A stretch of DNA of 64,000 nucleotides from Pteria penguin (taxonomy: Eukaryota > Mollusca > Bivalvia > Pterioida > Pteriidae), in the NCBI GenBank assembly GCA_035048485.1, contig CM068588.1:26501118-26565117 (forward strand), given 5' to 3'. Position numbers and translations under genes: made by a program. The notes beneath the pieces are model-generated. The model did not search any database, was not told the origin of the DNA, and worked only from the letters and a program-made list of their open reading frames with translations. The stretch's first letter is position 1, and each line of letters opens with the position of its first letter. Positions 11,445 through 20,544 of the stretch are shown here, in pieces.

Positions 11445-11622
11445 GGCAACAGTGGCGGATTCAGAAGCTCGTCTGGGGAGTTTTTTTGCAGGGTTAGGGG
11501 TTTTTTAATCCCAAATTTTCAAGAAATTGGCCACTGTTTAAATGCTTATTTTAAGGGATTTTTGGTATCTGAGGGGGGTTTTCCGAACCCCCTCAAACCC
11601 CCTTAAATCCGCCACTGGGCAA
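11445..11622. mobile_element. MITE, CAGTGGCGGAT...ATCCGCCACTG, 5-bp target duplication
   Basis: The element 11450-11617 has mirrored ends CAGTGGCGGATTCAG and TAAATCCGCCACTG and a G-rich/C-rich interior that can fold back. It is flanked by the exact 5-bp repeat GGCAA (11445-11449 and 11618-11622). The MITE at 6630-6816 also has a 5-bp repeat (TCTCT), which supports 5 bp as the family's target length. Confidence 0.75.
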
Positions 11623-11846
11623 CAAACAATGTTAAATGAATAAATATATAAAGAGAAATAAACATCTTGAAAAAAAGCAGGAAATGAAGACGTCTTACTA
11701 AAATCTTGCTTTCAAAAATATTCCTATAATGATCAATGATACAAGTTTGTATCGATTTTGTTAGAAAGAAAAAGAAGAATATTATTTTCTACACATGGAT
11801 AAAAATTAACATAAAAGATAAAAGAAGAAAAAAAGAGTAATAAGTG

Positions 11847-11915
11847 ACTGTGGAATTTGAACCGAGTTGCAACGGCGGGAAAAGACCAACTGCGCTATAC
11901 GTCCCCAGGCGATAT
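11847..11915 (-). repeat. tRNA-like SINE head, degenerate
   Basis: On the minus strand TATAGCGCAGTTGGT resembles a pol III A box and GGTTCAAATTCC a B box, about 30 bases apart. The acceptor and T stems do not pair well, so this is a decayed SINE head rather than a tRNA gene. No clear body was delimited. Confidence 0.4.
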
Positions 11916-12034
11916 CCGACGGGTTAAGATCGGTGTATTGTAGAGCGGGTCACCTAATTAGCATAACAAAAGGACGTGCATCATATTCCGGACGAAGCGG
12001 CGAGTTTCCATTTCTCTGTGTGTATCTATGTCTC

Positions 12035-12125
12035 TGGATTCTTTGTAGAGAGCGATTATAAATCCCGAGAGTTATCCCCCAACAAATATGATGCAAATCA
12101 GGTCATGTGACCAGTCCGACTTCAA
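12035..12125 (+). repeat. Third partial copy of the 9.4/10.2-kb dispersed repeat
   Basis: GGATTCTTTGTAGAGAGCG followed by TTATCCCCCAACAAATATGA and GGTCATGTGACCAGTCCGAC matches 10500-10590 base for base with few changes. Confidence 0.7.
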
Positions 12126-12177
12126 GCCATATTTTAAACAATGTTTTGAATAGAAATGGCATTTTACAATGTTCTTC

Positions 12178-12203
12178 TTCTTTTTTTTTTTTTTTTTTTT
12201 TTG
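12178..12203. repeat. Poly-T tract
   Basis: A run of T broken only by an initial C. No retroelement body could be attached to it. Confidence 0.8.
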
Positions 12204-12319
12204 ACATAATGTCTTCTATACATATATCGGTGTAAACTGAAAATATCATAAAAATAACTGGTGTCACATGACTATGGCACTAACAACAATGTACCACAGT
12301 GGACGTTCTCGGACCCCTG

Positions 12320-12400
12320 AAATTCAGAGATGAGACGAGGTGCCTGGGAGGAGTGAGCGTCTCCTGTTTGGTTAGCCACACCGGCCCGCCGCGAATGCCC
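12320..12400 (+). repeat. Fragment of a dispersed repeat (GGAGTGAGCGTCTCCTGTTTG)
   Basis: GAGGTGCCTGGGAGGAGTGA with the following GCGTCTCCTGTTT and CCCGCCGCGAATG parallels GTGCCATGGAGAAGTAAACA, CATCCCCTGTTGACCGG and CGTCCGCCGTGATG at 16160-16220. Both are pieces of one repeat family; nothing is coded. Confidence 0.45.
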
Positions 12401-12554
12401 TGACATACCGACGAAACAATATAATTCAGCACTGTTTATATACATGAATGTGAACAAACACTGTGTAGAAAATGTCACAGCCACATAACATTAGGAAAAA
12501 GGGTATTTTACTGTGGAAAATGGATAAATAGAGAAAGATAAACGAGTATATTAG

Positions 12555-12872
12555 CATTGCATTCGGACATCCTCGACCTTTTTCTGTGTAAAAAAAACTC
12601 TTTTTACATAGCTACAAGTAAAGGGCGAGGTTGTTCCGAATGTTAGCATTGTTGATAAGGACTATCGGTATTCTCGTGATTTACGCATTTCCTGTATGAA
12701 AATCCTAGACTGGCAATGCCTGTCCAGATCTTAAAATCTTCGCGCAGCTATGGCAAGCAAGAGCAGGTAACTCCAGTCCATCTTGTTTATCTTTCGAAAC
12801 AACCCCGCTCTTTACTTGTACTTTACATAGGAAAAGATCGAGAATGTCCGAATGCTTGTTTATGAGTCCTTG
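12555..12872. mobile_element. Foldback element enclosing a 75-bp mini-hairpin
   Basis: The arm at about 12558-12645 (GCATTCGGACATCCTCGACC, then ACAAGTAAAGGGCGAGGTTG) is the diverged complement of about 12790-12870 (CCCCGCTCTTTACTTGT, then GATCGAGAATGTCCGAATGC). Between the arms, 12706-12780 is a second copy of the short element found at 19965-20034. Confidence 0.65.
12706..12780. mobile_element. Mini-hairpin element TAGACTGG...CCAGTC, copy 1
   Basis: TAGACTGGCAATGCCTG at one end and CAGGTAACTCCAGTC at the other are partial inverted repeats. The interior TCTTCGCGCAGC...GCAAGCAAGAG is shared with 19965-20034. This copy has no recognisable target duplication, but the other has a perfect one. 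Confidence 0.65.
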
Positions 12873-13814
12873 GTGCATTCTAGATCTAAAAGTTACATTG
12901 CTTGAAGTCACCCACTAATATCGACTATATCTCCTTTCGATCCCGAAATAAATATTTTACTAAATTGACCATTTTCAAGATATAACCACATCAGAAAGAT
13001 GTCATTACAAGATTGAATTTTTTCTTTAAATACTTCTTTACATCTCTAAGAATCAATTTCCACATTCGTATGACAAATCAACACAATAATTTTTACAGGT
13101 GACTTCACCCGAAAGGCTTTTTGTTAATGGTGGTGACTTCATCTGATAGACCTTCTTCAGGACCATAGGGAGCATATCAAAAGTGTGAGGGGTAGAAGCA
13201 AACATAGACATCTTTAATTTTGTTTCGTTTCGTAACATGATAAAATAATCGATACATGATTTGAGCCTCCAAAACTAAGAGGGGGAGGGGGGCTGTTCCT
13301 TCGGCATGTCCTTAACAGGATTATATAAACAGTTAAAACATGCATTGACAGCCTTTCAGAAAAAAAAATGAAACTGATCGTTTTTAAGACTACCATATAT
13401 CGGAAAAATACACTTGTAATGTAAAAAGTAAAAAGAAAGGATTATTTCTCCTGATTGGCATTTTCTGCGGAAAATATAAAGAAGCTATAACTAAGTCTAC
13501 TTTGATAAGGAACAGGGTGGCTTAACTTTTATTTATAAACTCTAAAGGTTTAATACAGGTGGTGACTACACTTGACATGACTTTCTGTACGGAATAAATA
13601 TATATATATTGCATATACAACCGAGGGGGGAGGGGGTGGTATAAATTCAACCCATAGACCTTAGATGCTGGAATTGGAAAGGAATGTGACTTAACGACTT
13701 AACCTGATAGACACTTCATTTACGGGAATAAGAAGGGAATATGATTTCAATAAATAAACTTCTTTTACCGAATTTCATACTGGAGGCAGATAGACTTTAT
13801 ATTCATGAATTACT

Positions 13815-14195
13815 AAGGAAGGTTACTTCGCCTGATAGATCTTATGAATCGTCATATAAAGGGAAGGTGACTTCACCTGATATGCCTTATGTATCACCAT
13901 ATAAAGGGAAGGTGACTTCACCTGATAGACCTTATGTATCACCATATAAATGAAAGGTGACTTCACTTGATAGACCTAATGTATCGCCATATAGAGGAAT
14001 GGTGACTTCACTTGACATGTATCGTCTTATAAAAGAAAGGTGACTTCATCTGATAGTCCTTATGTATCGCCATATAAAAGAAAGATGACTTCACCTTATA
14101 GACCTTATGTATCACCATATAAAGGAAAGGTGACTTCACCTGATAGTCCTTATGTATCGCCGTATAAGGGGAAGGTGACTTCACCTGATAGAGAA
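13815..14195 (+). repeat. 45-bp minisatellite, array A
   Basis: About eight copies of a 45-base unit with core GGTGACTTCACCTGATAGAC, followed by TTATGTATCACCATATAAA. Isolated, more diverged units occur upstream at about 13097, 13130, 13560 and 13685, and one downstream near 14640. The unit length is a multiple of three, so the array gives spurious open frames reading [15 protein letters not shown]; no start, splice or domain evidence supports a protein. It is the inverted counterpart of the array at 17850-18680. Confidence 0.85.
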
Positions 14196-14288
14196 CGAAC
14201 AAATAGACAGAAATACCAAACAGACAAATCAGACAGATAAATCAAACGACATAGATGGATGGATATATGGATTGAAAACAGAAACAGT

Positions 14289-14290
14289 AC

Positions 14291-14343
<53 letters not shown>

Positions 14344-14362
14344 TACGATAGATAGATAGTAC

Positions 14363-14448
<86 letters not shown>

Positions 14449-14488
14449 TAGATAGATAGATTATAGACAGACAGACAGACAGACAGAC

Positions 14489-14550
<62 letters not shown>
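14289..14550. repeat. GATA/GACA tetranucleotide microsatellite
   Basis: Long runs of GATA broken by two blocks of GACA (about 14427-14446 and 14467-14490) and two AGTAC interruptions. Frames through it encode only YLSI/CLSV repeats. Confidence 0.95.
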
Positions 14551-14552
<2 letters not shown>

Positions 14553-15146
14553 TATGAAAATCATGCATAAGATTCATAAGATTATAACAGTTTCTGAATA
14601 TGGGGATATCTGGCTTTCGTTCGGAGGTCTGACTACGGGGAAGGTTCACTCTATAACACCGGCATATAAAGGAAAGATCATTTCACCTGATATATTTGGC
14701 GAATTGTATGTTCCTTCCCATAACTGCATCATCCCATATTATATAATGTACTATATACCCAAGATTGGTTGGTTGGTCTTTGGTTGCTTTCAACGTTTAA
14801 TATCTGAATCATGATAACAAAAGATAACTAATCTTTGCAATTATAAATTATTGGCGAGACTCAAAATCGAAGTCGGGACCTTCTATACTGCAGAACACAA
14901 CACCTCACCAAACCCGCATGCTTACGTTGTTTTTATGAAGCTCTTTATAACTTTAGTACAAAGGCTGATCCAGAGAATACTAAATTGTACAAACACTGTC
15001 AAAGGGAACTTTTCTAAAATGCAACAACTGAAACTTGCGATTTCACACAGAAAAGGTTTAAATGATAGTAATTCAGAAAATTTCACTCCGATTTCGTGTA
15101 TCATCTTATAAGACTTAGATTTATACAACATAGCAGGGCACACACG

Positions 15147-15862
15147 AATGGTGACGAAGCCATTTTCGTGCCATTTTAAAGAAGAACGAGAAAAGAGAAA
15201 ATTATCTCGTTTGAACGAGATTTTTTCTCGTTCAAACGAGAAAGTTTCTCATTCAGACGAGAAAAAAATATTATTTAGTATTATGCCATCAGAGATATTC
15301 TGCCCTCCTCTTGTAATTAAAGTATTATAAAAGTTGTTAATTATGATTTATACATTTCAGGATTGAAATATAAACTGAATGGTACTTACTGATATACAGT
15401 AAAACACTTATAATTATGCATTATTATTTCATTAATGATTAATGTTAACTGGTGAGGTCACTGAGCCAAGTTAGTTTGATTCCAGTGGCTTAAAACATAA
15501 ATATAAAAAAAGGAGGAGATGAGGCACCAAATCAAATGTTACAAACATACTTTAGATCTACCATTTGATAGACTGAAATGATACGTATAATGTATTTCAA
15601 CTAAATTCAGGCCAAACACGGCCAAATGCTCCTGCCTATGTAGTTATTTAAATGATCAAACATTCGCTACTAAAGAAATTGTTAGAAAATATCAAAAGAT
15701 TTATTAATGGACGATATTCCATTTCTTTCTGTCGGTTAATAACACTTATCACTGTAGACTATGGTATATGATATTAGTTTCTCGTTCGAATGAGAACATT
15801 TTCTCGTTCGAACGAGATTTTTTTCTTCTTTAAAATGGCACGAAAACGGCTTCGTAAATGGT
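15147..15862. mobile_element. MITE-like element, 0.7 kb, with TCTCGTTYGAACGAGA boxes
   Basis: Terminal inverted repeats ACGAAGCCATTTTCGTGCCA...AAAGAAG (from 15154) and their complement ending ACGGCTTCGT at 15855. AATGGT occurs just outside both ends (15147-15152 and 15857-15862), separated from the repeats by one base each, a likely 6-bp target duplication. Inside each end lie two or three palindromes of the form CTCGTTNGAACGAG. No coding sequence. Confidence 0.75.
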
Positions 15863-16139
15863 AGTGTAACAGGCCGAAGAAAAATGTATGACCGGTCCCA
15901 GGATGGACTGCTATCTTTGTCACAATAATATAGGCAGATGGTGTTCACCAAACAAAATAAATAGCCGATAATAAATAACGTTTGGTGTGGCGAAATATTG
16001 AAGCTAGGCCTGATACAACAGTCATTTGGGTATGGGACGTTACATTAATAGAAACTTAAATATTTAAGTAAAACAATAAGATACCGAATTACAGATATGA
16101 AAAGACAAAATAATGAGTAAAGGCAATCAAAGACACCCA

Positions 16140-16260
16140 GAAAAATCAAGAGGTGTGATCAGGTGCCATGGAGAAGTAAACATCCCCTGTTGACCGGTCA
16201 CGTCCGCCGTGATGTCATGATATAAGTCGAGTTATTATAAACTCAAGTCACATTCAGTTT
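16140..16260 (+). repeat. Fragment of a dispersed repeat (CATCCCCTGTTGACCGGTCAC)
   Basis: Parallels 12320-12400 as described there. A style of repeat I associate with bivalve genomes; no gene function. Confidence 0.45.
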
Positions 16261-17008
16261 ACGGTATAATACCGTAGTCATATTTTTAAAACGTCAGGAT
16301 TTGTATCTCTATTACGATAGAAATCTACCACAAGCTAAACGATAAACAACATTTTCAATCGAATAAGGAAGTCAACATGTCGGACAATGATATCCTATAA
16401 TTGTACAGAATATCCTTGTGTCATCCGTAAAATTTGCGGAATGTCGACTTAAGTAGTTTTATTTCATATCCTGTTGATAATAAGTTTTCATTAAGTAATT
16501 TGCCTCGGTGAATGAATGAACCGTAGTCTGAAGAAGTTCCAGCATATCGGATTAGCTGAGACACATTGCACCATATACAGGTGATTGAGGAATATTACTA
16601 CATGTGTGTGGAAACTCCGCAAAAGGAAAAAGGAGTTAGTTTACTATCTTAGGCAATATTTAAAAGAAGATCTTAAATACATGTAGGAAGCCAAGGAACT
16701 GGATTCGGTTGTATCTTTATTTTCGAGTTCTTTGGGACATATTGCGTGTACGTATGTATCAGAGTGTAACACATTAAATGTACATGATTACAAAGTACAT
16801 GTATTACATTATTATACGTTACTTTGTTCAAATATTGATAAGCTCTTAATTGATTAGTGAGCCTTCTAACTGTACAGTTCATATAAGATTCATTTGCAAG
16901 GCTCTATAAAACAATTGTTACGGTCATTAATTGGCTTTCCATGTCAATTAATGTTCTCAGAAATTACATTGTTTACTCATACCAAGTAAAAATCTATTAC
17001 ACTTTCTG

Positions 17009-17122
17009 GGAGGGACACGAGAATTCCATTCAAGAGTCCAAGATTTGCTTACCGAGTCGTGGATGTTGTAAATCTACGCATTCTTGACCACGAGGATGGG
17101 ATTCATTTGTCCCTCTCACATT
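17009..17122. mobile_element. Short inverted-repeat element, about 110 bp
   Basis: GGGAGGGACACGAGAATTCC at the left is mirrored by GGATGGGATTCATTTGTCCC at the right. The interior ACCGAGTCGTGGATGTTGTA is not mirrored. Boundaries are approximate and no target duplication is clear. Confidence 0.5.
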
Positions 17123-17584
17123 GTATTTTCGCCTTCTTGTCTAAACTCAAAAATATGCTTAAAACATCCATGAAAATTTTAGTAAACAGCAATTTAATAT
17201 CTATATCATGAGGCACGTTCGATACCTTTATATGAATATGTAATACTAATCTCTAGGCAGACTAAATTTGTATGCATTGTATTATATAGTGTCATATTCA
17301 GCAGGGTCTGAAATCAGAATTTGCCCCTTTGATTTATTCAAATGAACAAATGGAGAAGGTTAAAGTATCTTTTAACTGTTGACGTCTACCGTGTATTTAT
17401 TGTCCAAAAGGCAAGCATACCACCGTACAGGCAACGCCGGTTATATTCTCAAACAGAAGGTATAGCAGGCGATGTCAGTGCTGTTTTATATTTCCGTAAA
17501 AAAACGTGTATCTGTAGAAAGCATCTCCCTATACCATCTGTCGTATAATAAGTCTATAGGGTGAAGTTATCTTACATGTATACT

Positions 17585-17829
17585 GGGGTCAGTTGTTCGA
17601 AACTTTAACCACTGGTTAAGCTTACCAGTGGTTAAAGTTTGAAAGACAATTAATTTAATTTATAAGATTTCTGTATAAAAATCTATATTACTTTACAAAT
17701 CTTGTTTCATATGCTACAAATCAGTACACAGACTATAACTTAAAGTCTTCTCATTTCTAAGATATACTCAGCTGAAACTTAACCATTGGTTAGCTTAACC
17801 AACGGTTAAAATTTCGAACAACTGGCCCC
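17585..17829. mobile_element. MITE with palindromic ends, 245 bp
   Basis: Outer inverted repeats GGGGTCAGTTGTTCGAAACT and the complement ending TTCGAACAACTGGCCCC. Each end is itself a near-palindrome: AACCACTGGTTAAGCTTACC with its mirror on the left and AACCATTGGTTAGCTTAACC with its mirror on the right, so four copies of one box are present. The middle is AT-rich and non-coding. Confidence 0.8.
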
Positions 17830-17849
17830 TGATGTATAAAAAGTTTATC

Positions 17850-18690
17850 AGGTGAAGTCACCTCCTATACTAGTATATACTGTCGTAAAGAAGGTTTATC
17901 AGGTGAAGTCACCTCCAATGTATGACGTCGTATAGAAAGTCTATCATGTGAAGTCATCTCCTATATATACTGCCTATAGCATTAATGTCTATCAGGTGAG
18001 GTCACCCCCATATATATTGTCGTATAGAAAGAGTATCAGGTGAGGTCACTTCCTATACATGTTTTCGTATAGAAAGTCTACCAGGTGAGGTCACCTCCTG
18101 TATATACTGTCGCATAGAAAGACTATCAGGTGAAATCACCCCCTTTTATACTGTCATATATAAAGTCTATCGAGTAAGGTCGCCTCCAATGTATACTGTC
18201 GTATAATAAGTCTATCAGGTGAAGTCACCTCCTGTATGTACTACATGTAGCAATGTCTATCAGGTGAGGTCACCTCCCATATATATTGTCGTATAGAAAG
18301 AGTATCAGGTGAGGTCACCTCCTATGTATGTTTTCGTATAGAAAGTCTACCAGGTGAGGTCATCTCCTGTATATACTGTCGTATAGATAGTCTATCAGGT
18401 GAAGTCACCTCTTACATGTATAAATATTGTCAGATACTATCTATGTCTCTGATATTGTCGCATAGAAAGTCTATCAGGTGAAGTCACATCTTATACATAT
18501 ACTGCCGTATAGAATGACTATCAGGTGAACTTCACCTCCAATATATATTGTCGTATAAAAAGTCAACCAGGTTAGGTTACCTCCAATAAAAACTGTCGTT
18601 TAGAAAGTCTATCAGGTGAAGTCAGCTATCATACTTAATGTATAGAAAGTCTGCTTATCAGATAAATTCAACTCCCATAGACTATATATA
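17850..18690 (+). repeat. 46-bp minisatellite, array B, inverted relative to array A
   Basis: Some 16-18 copies of a roughly 46-base unit with core TCTATCAGGTGAAGTCACCT, then CCTATATATACTGTCGTATA. The core is the reverse complement of the array A core. A longer period is visible: the block near 17990-18090 is repeated at about 18248-18360. One unit carries a 21-bp nano-hairpin insertion at 18431-18451. Confidence 0.85.
18424..18458. mobile_element. Nano-hairpin, 21 bp, exact 7-bp target duplication
   Basis: ATATTGT (18424-18430), insert CAGATACTAT then CTATGTCTCTG (18431-18451), ATATTGT (18452-18458). Neighbouring minisatellite units have a single ATATTGTCGTATAG, so they serve as unoccupied sites. 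The left arm is shortened compared with the 32-35-bp copies. Confidence 0.85.
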
Positions 18691-19149
18691 TTGTCGTATG
18701 AAAAGTCAATTTAAAAGTGAAGTCGTCTGTCATGTGTAATGTGCAATTGAAAGTTTATCACGTTAAGTCACCTTCCATATTTAATGTCATACCGAGATTC
18801 TATCATGTGGTGGCATTCCTATTTGAATCCATTCCTTCCGGATCCTTGCATACTTGCGCGTATCCAGAGGGATGGACCGGGGATCTGGATCAGGACCCAC
18901 CAGGAGATTCGTTGAACATTATTTTTCTTGGTATTTTTCAATGTAAAATTATTGATTTTACCCACAAAAAAATATGGATGGATTCCATCTTGGAAAATAC
19001 ATTGGGAATGGACCCCTCTCGACAAAACCTCTGGATCTTCTACTTCTATGTGGGTATAATCTGCAGCCGGAATCCATTTTGTAGATATATTAAAACCGCA
19101 TACCAAGCAGCACACACAGGTCTTTAAAAACAGTATAAAACATCTTCTA

Positions 19150-19750
19150 CGGCTCACATTTGGAACTCCCACATCCTCTCCCGAAATGTTCCAATGGAGG
19201 GTGTCTGGATGAATTTGTCTGGCAGCTGGTTCCAGTCAGTGATGGTCCTAGGGATGAAGCTGTACTTGTAGGCGTCTGTTGAAGTGCTTAGCCTTGAGAA
19301 TCTGTCTTTGTGGTGCTGTCTGGTCTGAATGTCTGATCTTCTGACATAATCTGGGGTGGTCACGCTTGATCTTATAGATCTTATAGAAAAAGATTAGCTT
19401 GGCCCCCTTCCTTGATAGATGGTAGATTGAAATCTCCACCCAAGACTGATGATATGGGGCGAGCTGCTGTTTATGTTGGATGTGATTTGATGCATTGAAC
19501 TGTCAAGCTGGTCGAGTTTATCAATATGGCTTGATGGACTTCTATAAAAGGATCATATGGTTAGTTGTTGAGAGCCCTGAATGTTGACAAAAGCCCAAGT
19601 CTGTCACCTCACAGTCTGATGTAGTCTGTATCTCGATTGTTATGAGATCATTATTGGTGGCTATGAATACTCCTCCTTCCCTTAATGCTCTATCCTTCCT
19701 GTATGGATTACTGAATCGCTCAGGGAAGACCTCGCTGCTAGAAATTTGAT
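19150..19750 (-). pseudogene. Non-LTR retrotransposon remnant: endonuclease fused to RT C-terminus
   Basis: On the minus strand, 19745 to about 19550 encodes an endonuclease-like segment (SSEVFPERF, YRKDRALREGGVFIATNNDL). Further on is GGDFNLPSI (about 19420-19445), the endonuclease active-site motif. Almost at once a second frame gives a typical RT-tail sequence (GAKLIFFYKI, then YKYSFIPRTITDWNQLPDKF and a final ERMWEF). Most of the endonuclease C-terminus and all RT catalytic motifs are missing, so this is an internally deleted, frameshifted copy. Which LINE clade it belongs to is not decided. Confidence 0.75.
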
Positions 19751-19954
19751 CCATATTATATATATACAGGTAATAAAATGAGATAGCTATATGGAATCCC
19801 CTAGGAAATATAGATTAAAATTTCCAGGGTGTGTGGGGTGTCCCGATTTACAGACCTGTAATTTGATAGGGGAGAGGTTTCGGAGTCCGTAACACCCCCG
19901 CCCCACCCATTCTTTCATCCGCTCAGTCCGCGTATGCCTAAACTGCCTAAAAAT

Positions 19955-20044
19955 ACTCTTTATTTAGACTGGCAATGCCTGCCTAGATAGTCTTCGCGCA
20001 GCGATAGCAAGCAAGAGCAGGTAACTCCAGTCTAACTCTTTATT
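19955..20044. mobile_element. Mini-hairpin element, 70 bp, exact 10-bp target duplication
   Basis: ACTCTTTATT at 19955-19964 and again at 20035-20044 flank a 70-base element TAGACTGGCAATGCC...AACTCCAGTCTA. The ends are inverted repeats (TAGACTGG / CCAGTCTA). A second copy lies at 12706-12780. A 9-10-bp duplication is typical of Mutator-like elements, but nothing else points to that family. Confidence 0.8.
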
Positions 20045-20273
20045 CGGAACCCGATAAACATGCATTCCTCACTTTATAGGCGATAAATACTATACTTGAA
20101 AAGGTGACTTCACGACGTTGGAAATAGCAACATCCATCTTATCTCGGTTCGTAGGTCAGAATCCTTTACATCTGAGTTAACCCTTATGATTGCCGTGCCA
20201 AAGTGTCTGTTCGATTGTGTTATTTTCATCTACATAACGTTCAATATGGTGGTACACTCTTTGTAGATGTGTC

Positions 20274-20303
20274 ATCAAAAAGTTTACAAGTCCTTGATCA
20301 AAA
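20274..20303. mobile_element. Truncated nano-hairpin (CAAGGACTT type), exact 7-bp target duplication
   Basis: ATCAAAA (20274-20280), a 16-base insert AGTTTACAAGTCCTTG (20281-20296), ATCAAAA (20297-20303). The insert is the right arm only of the hairpins at 20911, 31047 and 37743. It lies about 160 bases upstream of the Ig/FN3 gene start codon, so it may be in its promoter or 5' leader. Confidence 0.75.
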
Positions 20304-20462
20304 TTTTAAACAAGAATTTCATAACGAAAATCCCGTTAAATGTGGTTTGTTGGATATTGGACCGCTCTTAGGTAATCAGAACCTATACTGCAGTACGCTT
20401 GGTTCATACACGCCCATATACGTAAACAAAAGCGCCTGTGAATCTCAGGTATTTAAAAGCAG

Positions 20463-20544
20463 ATGATGGCTTTCTCATCTTCTCTGTTCTTCTCTGCTGT
20501 CGTCACTTTGGTTTTGGTATCTACCAAAAATATATTAGGAAAAG
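20463..20544 (+). CDS. Ig/FN3 gene exon 1: signal peptide
   Basis: Encodes residues 1-27, opening MMAFSSSLFFSAVVTLVLVS. The first of two adjacent ATGs was taken as start; either gives a good signal peptide. Donor AAAG|GTATGT, phase 1. Confidence 0.8.

Noticed and set aside
13741..14240. Open frames encoding repeated [15 protein letters not shown]
   Set aside because: They follow the 45-bp minisatellite unit exactly and are matched by an inverted array elsewhere; the repeat explains them.
14229..14564. 111-codon minus-strand frame rich in YLSI
   Set aside because: Pure translation of the GATA/GACA microsatellite.
17850..18690. CRISPR-like array of short palindromic repeats with spacers
   Set aside because: Eukaryotic context; the whole 46-bp unit is repeated and the supposed spacers are also similar to each other. 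It is a minisatellite.
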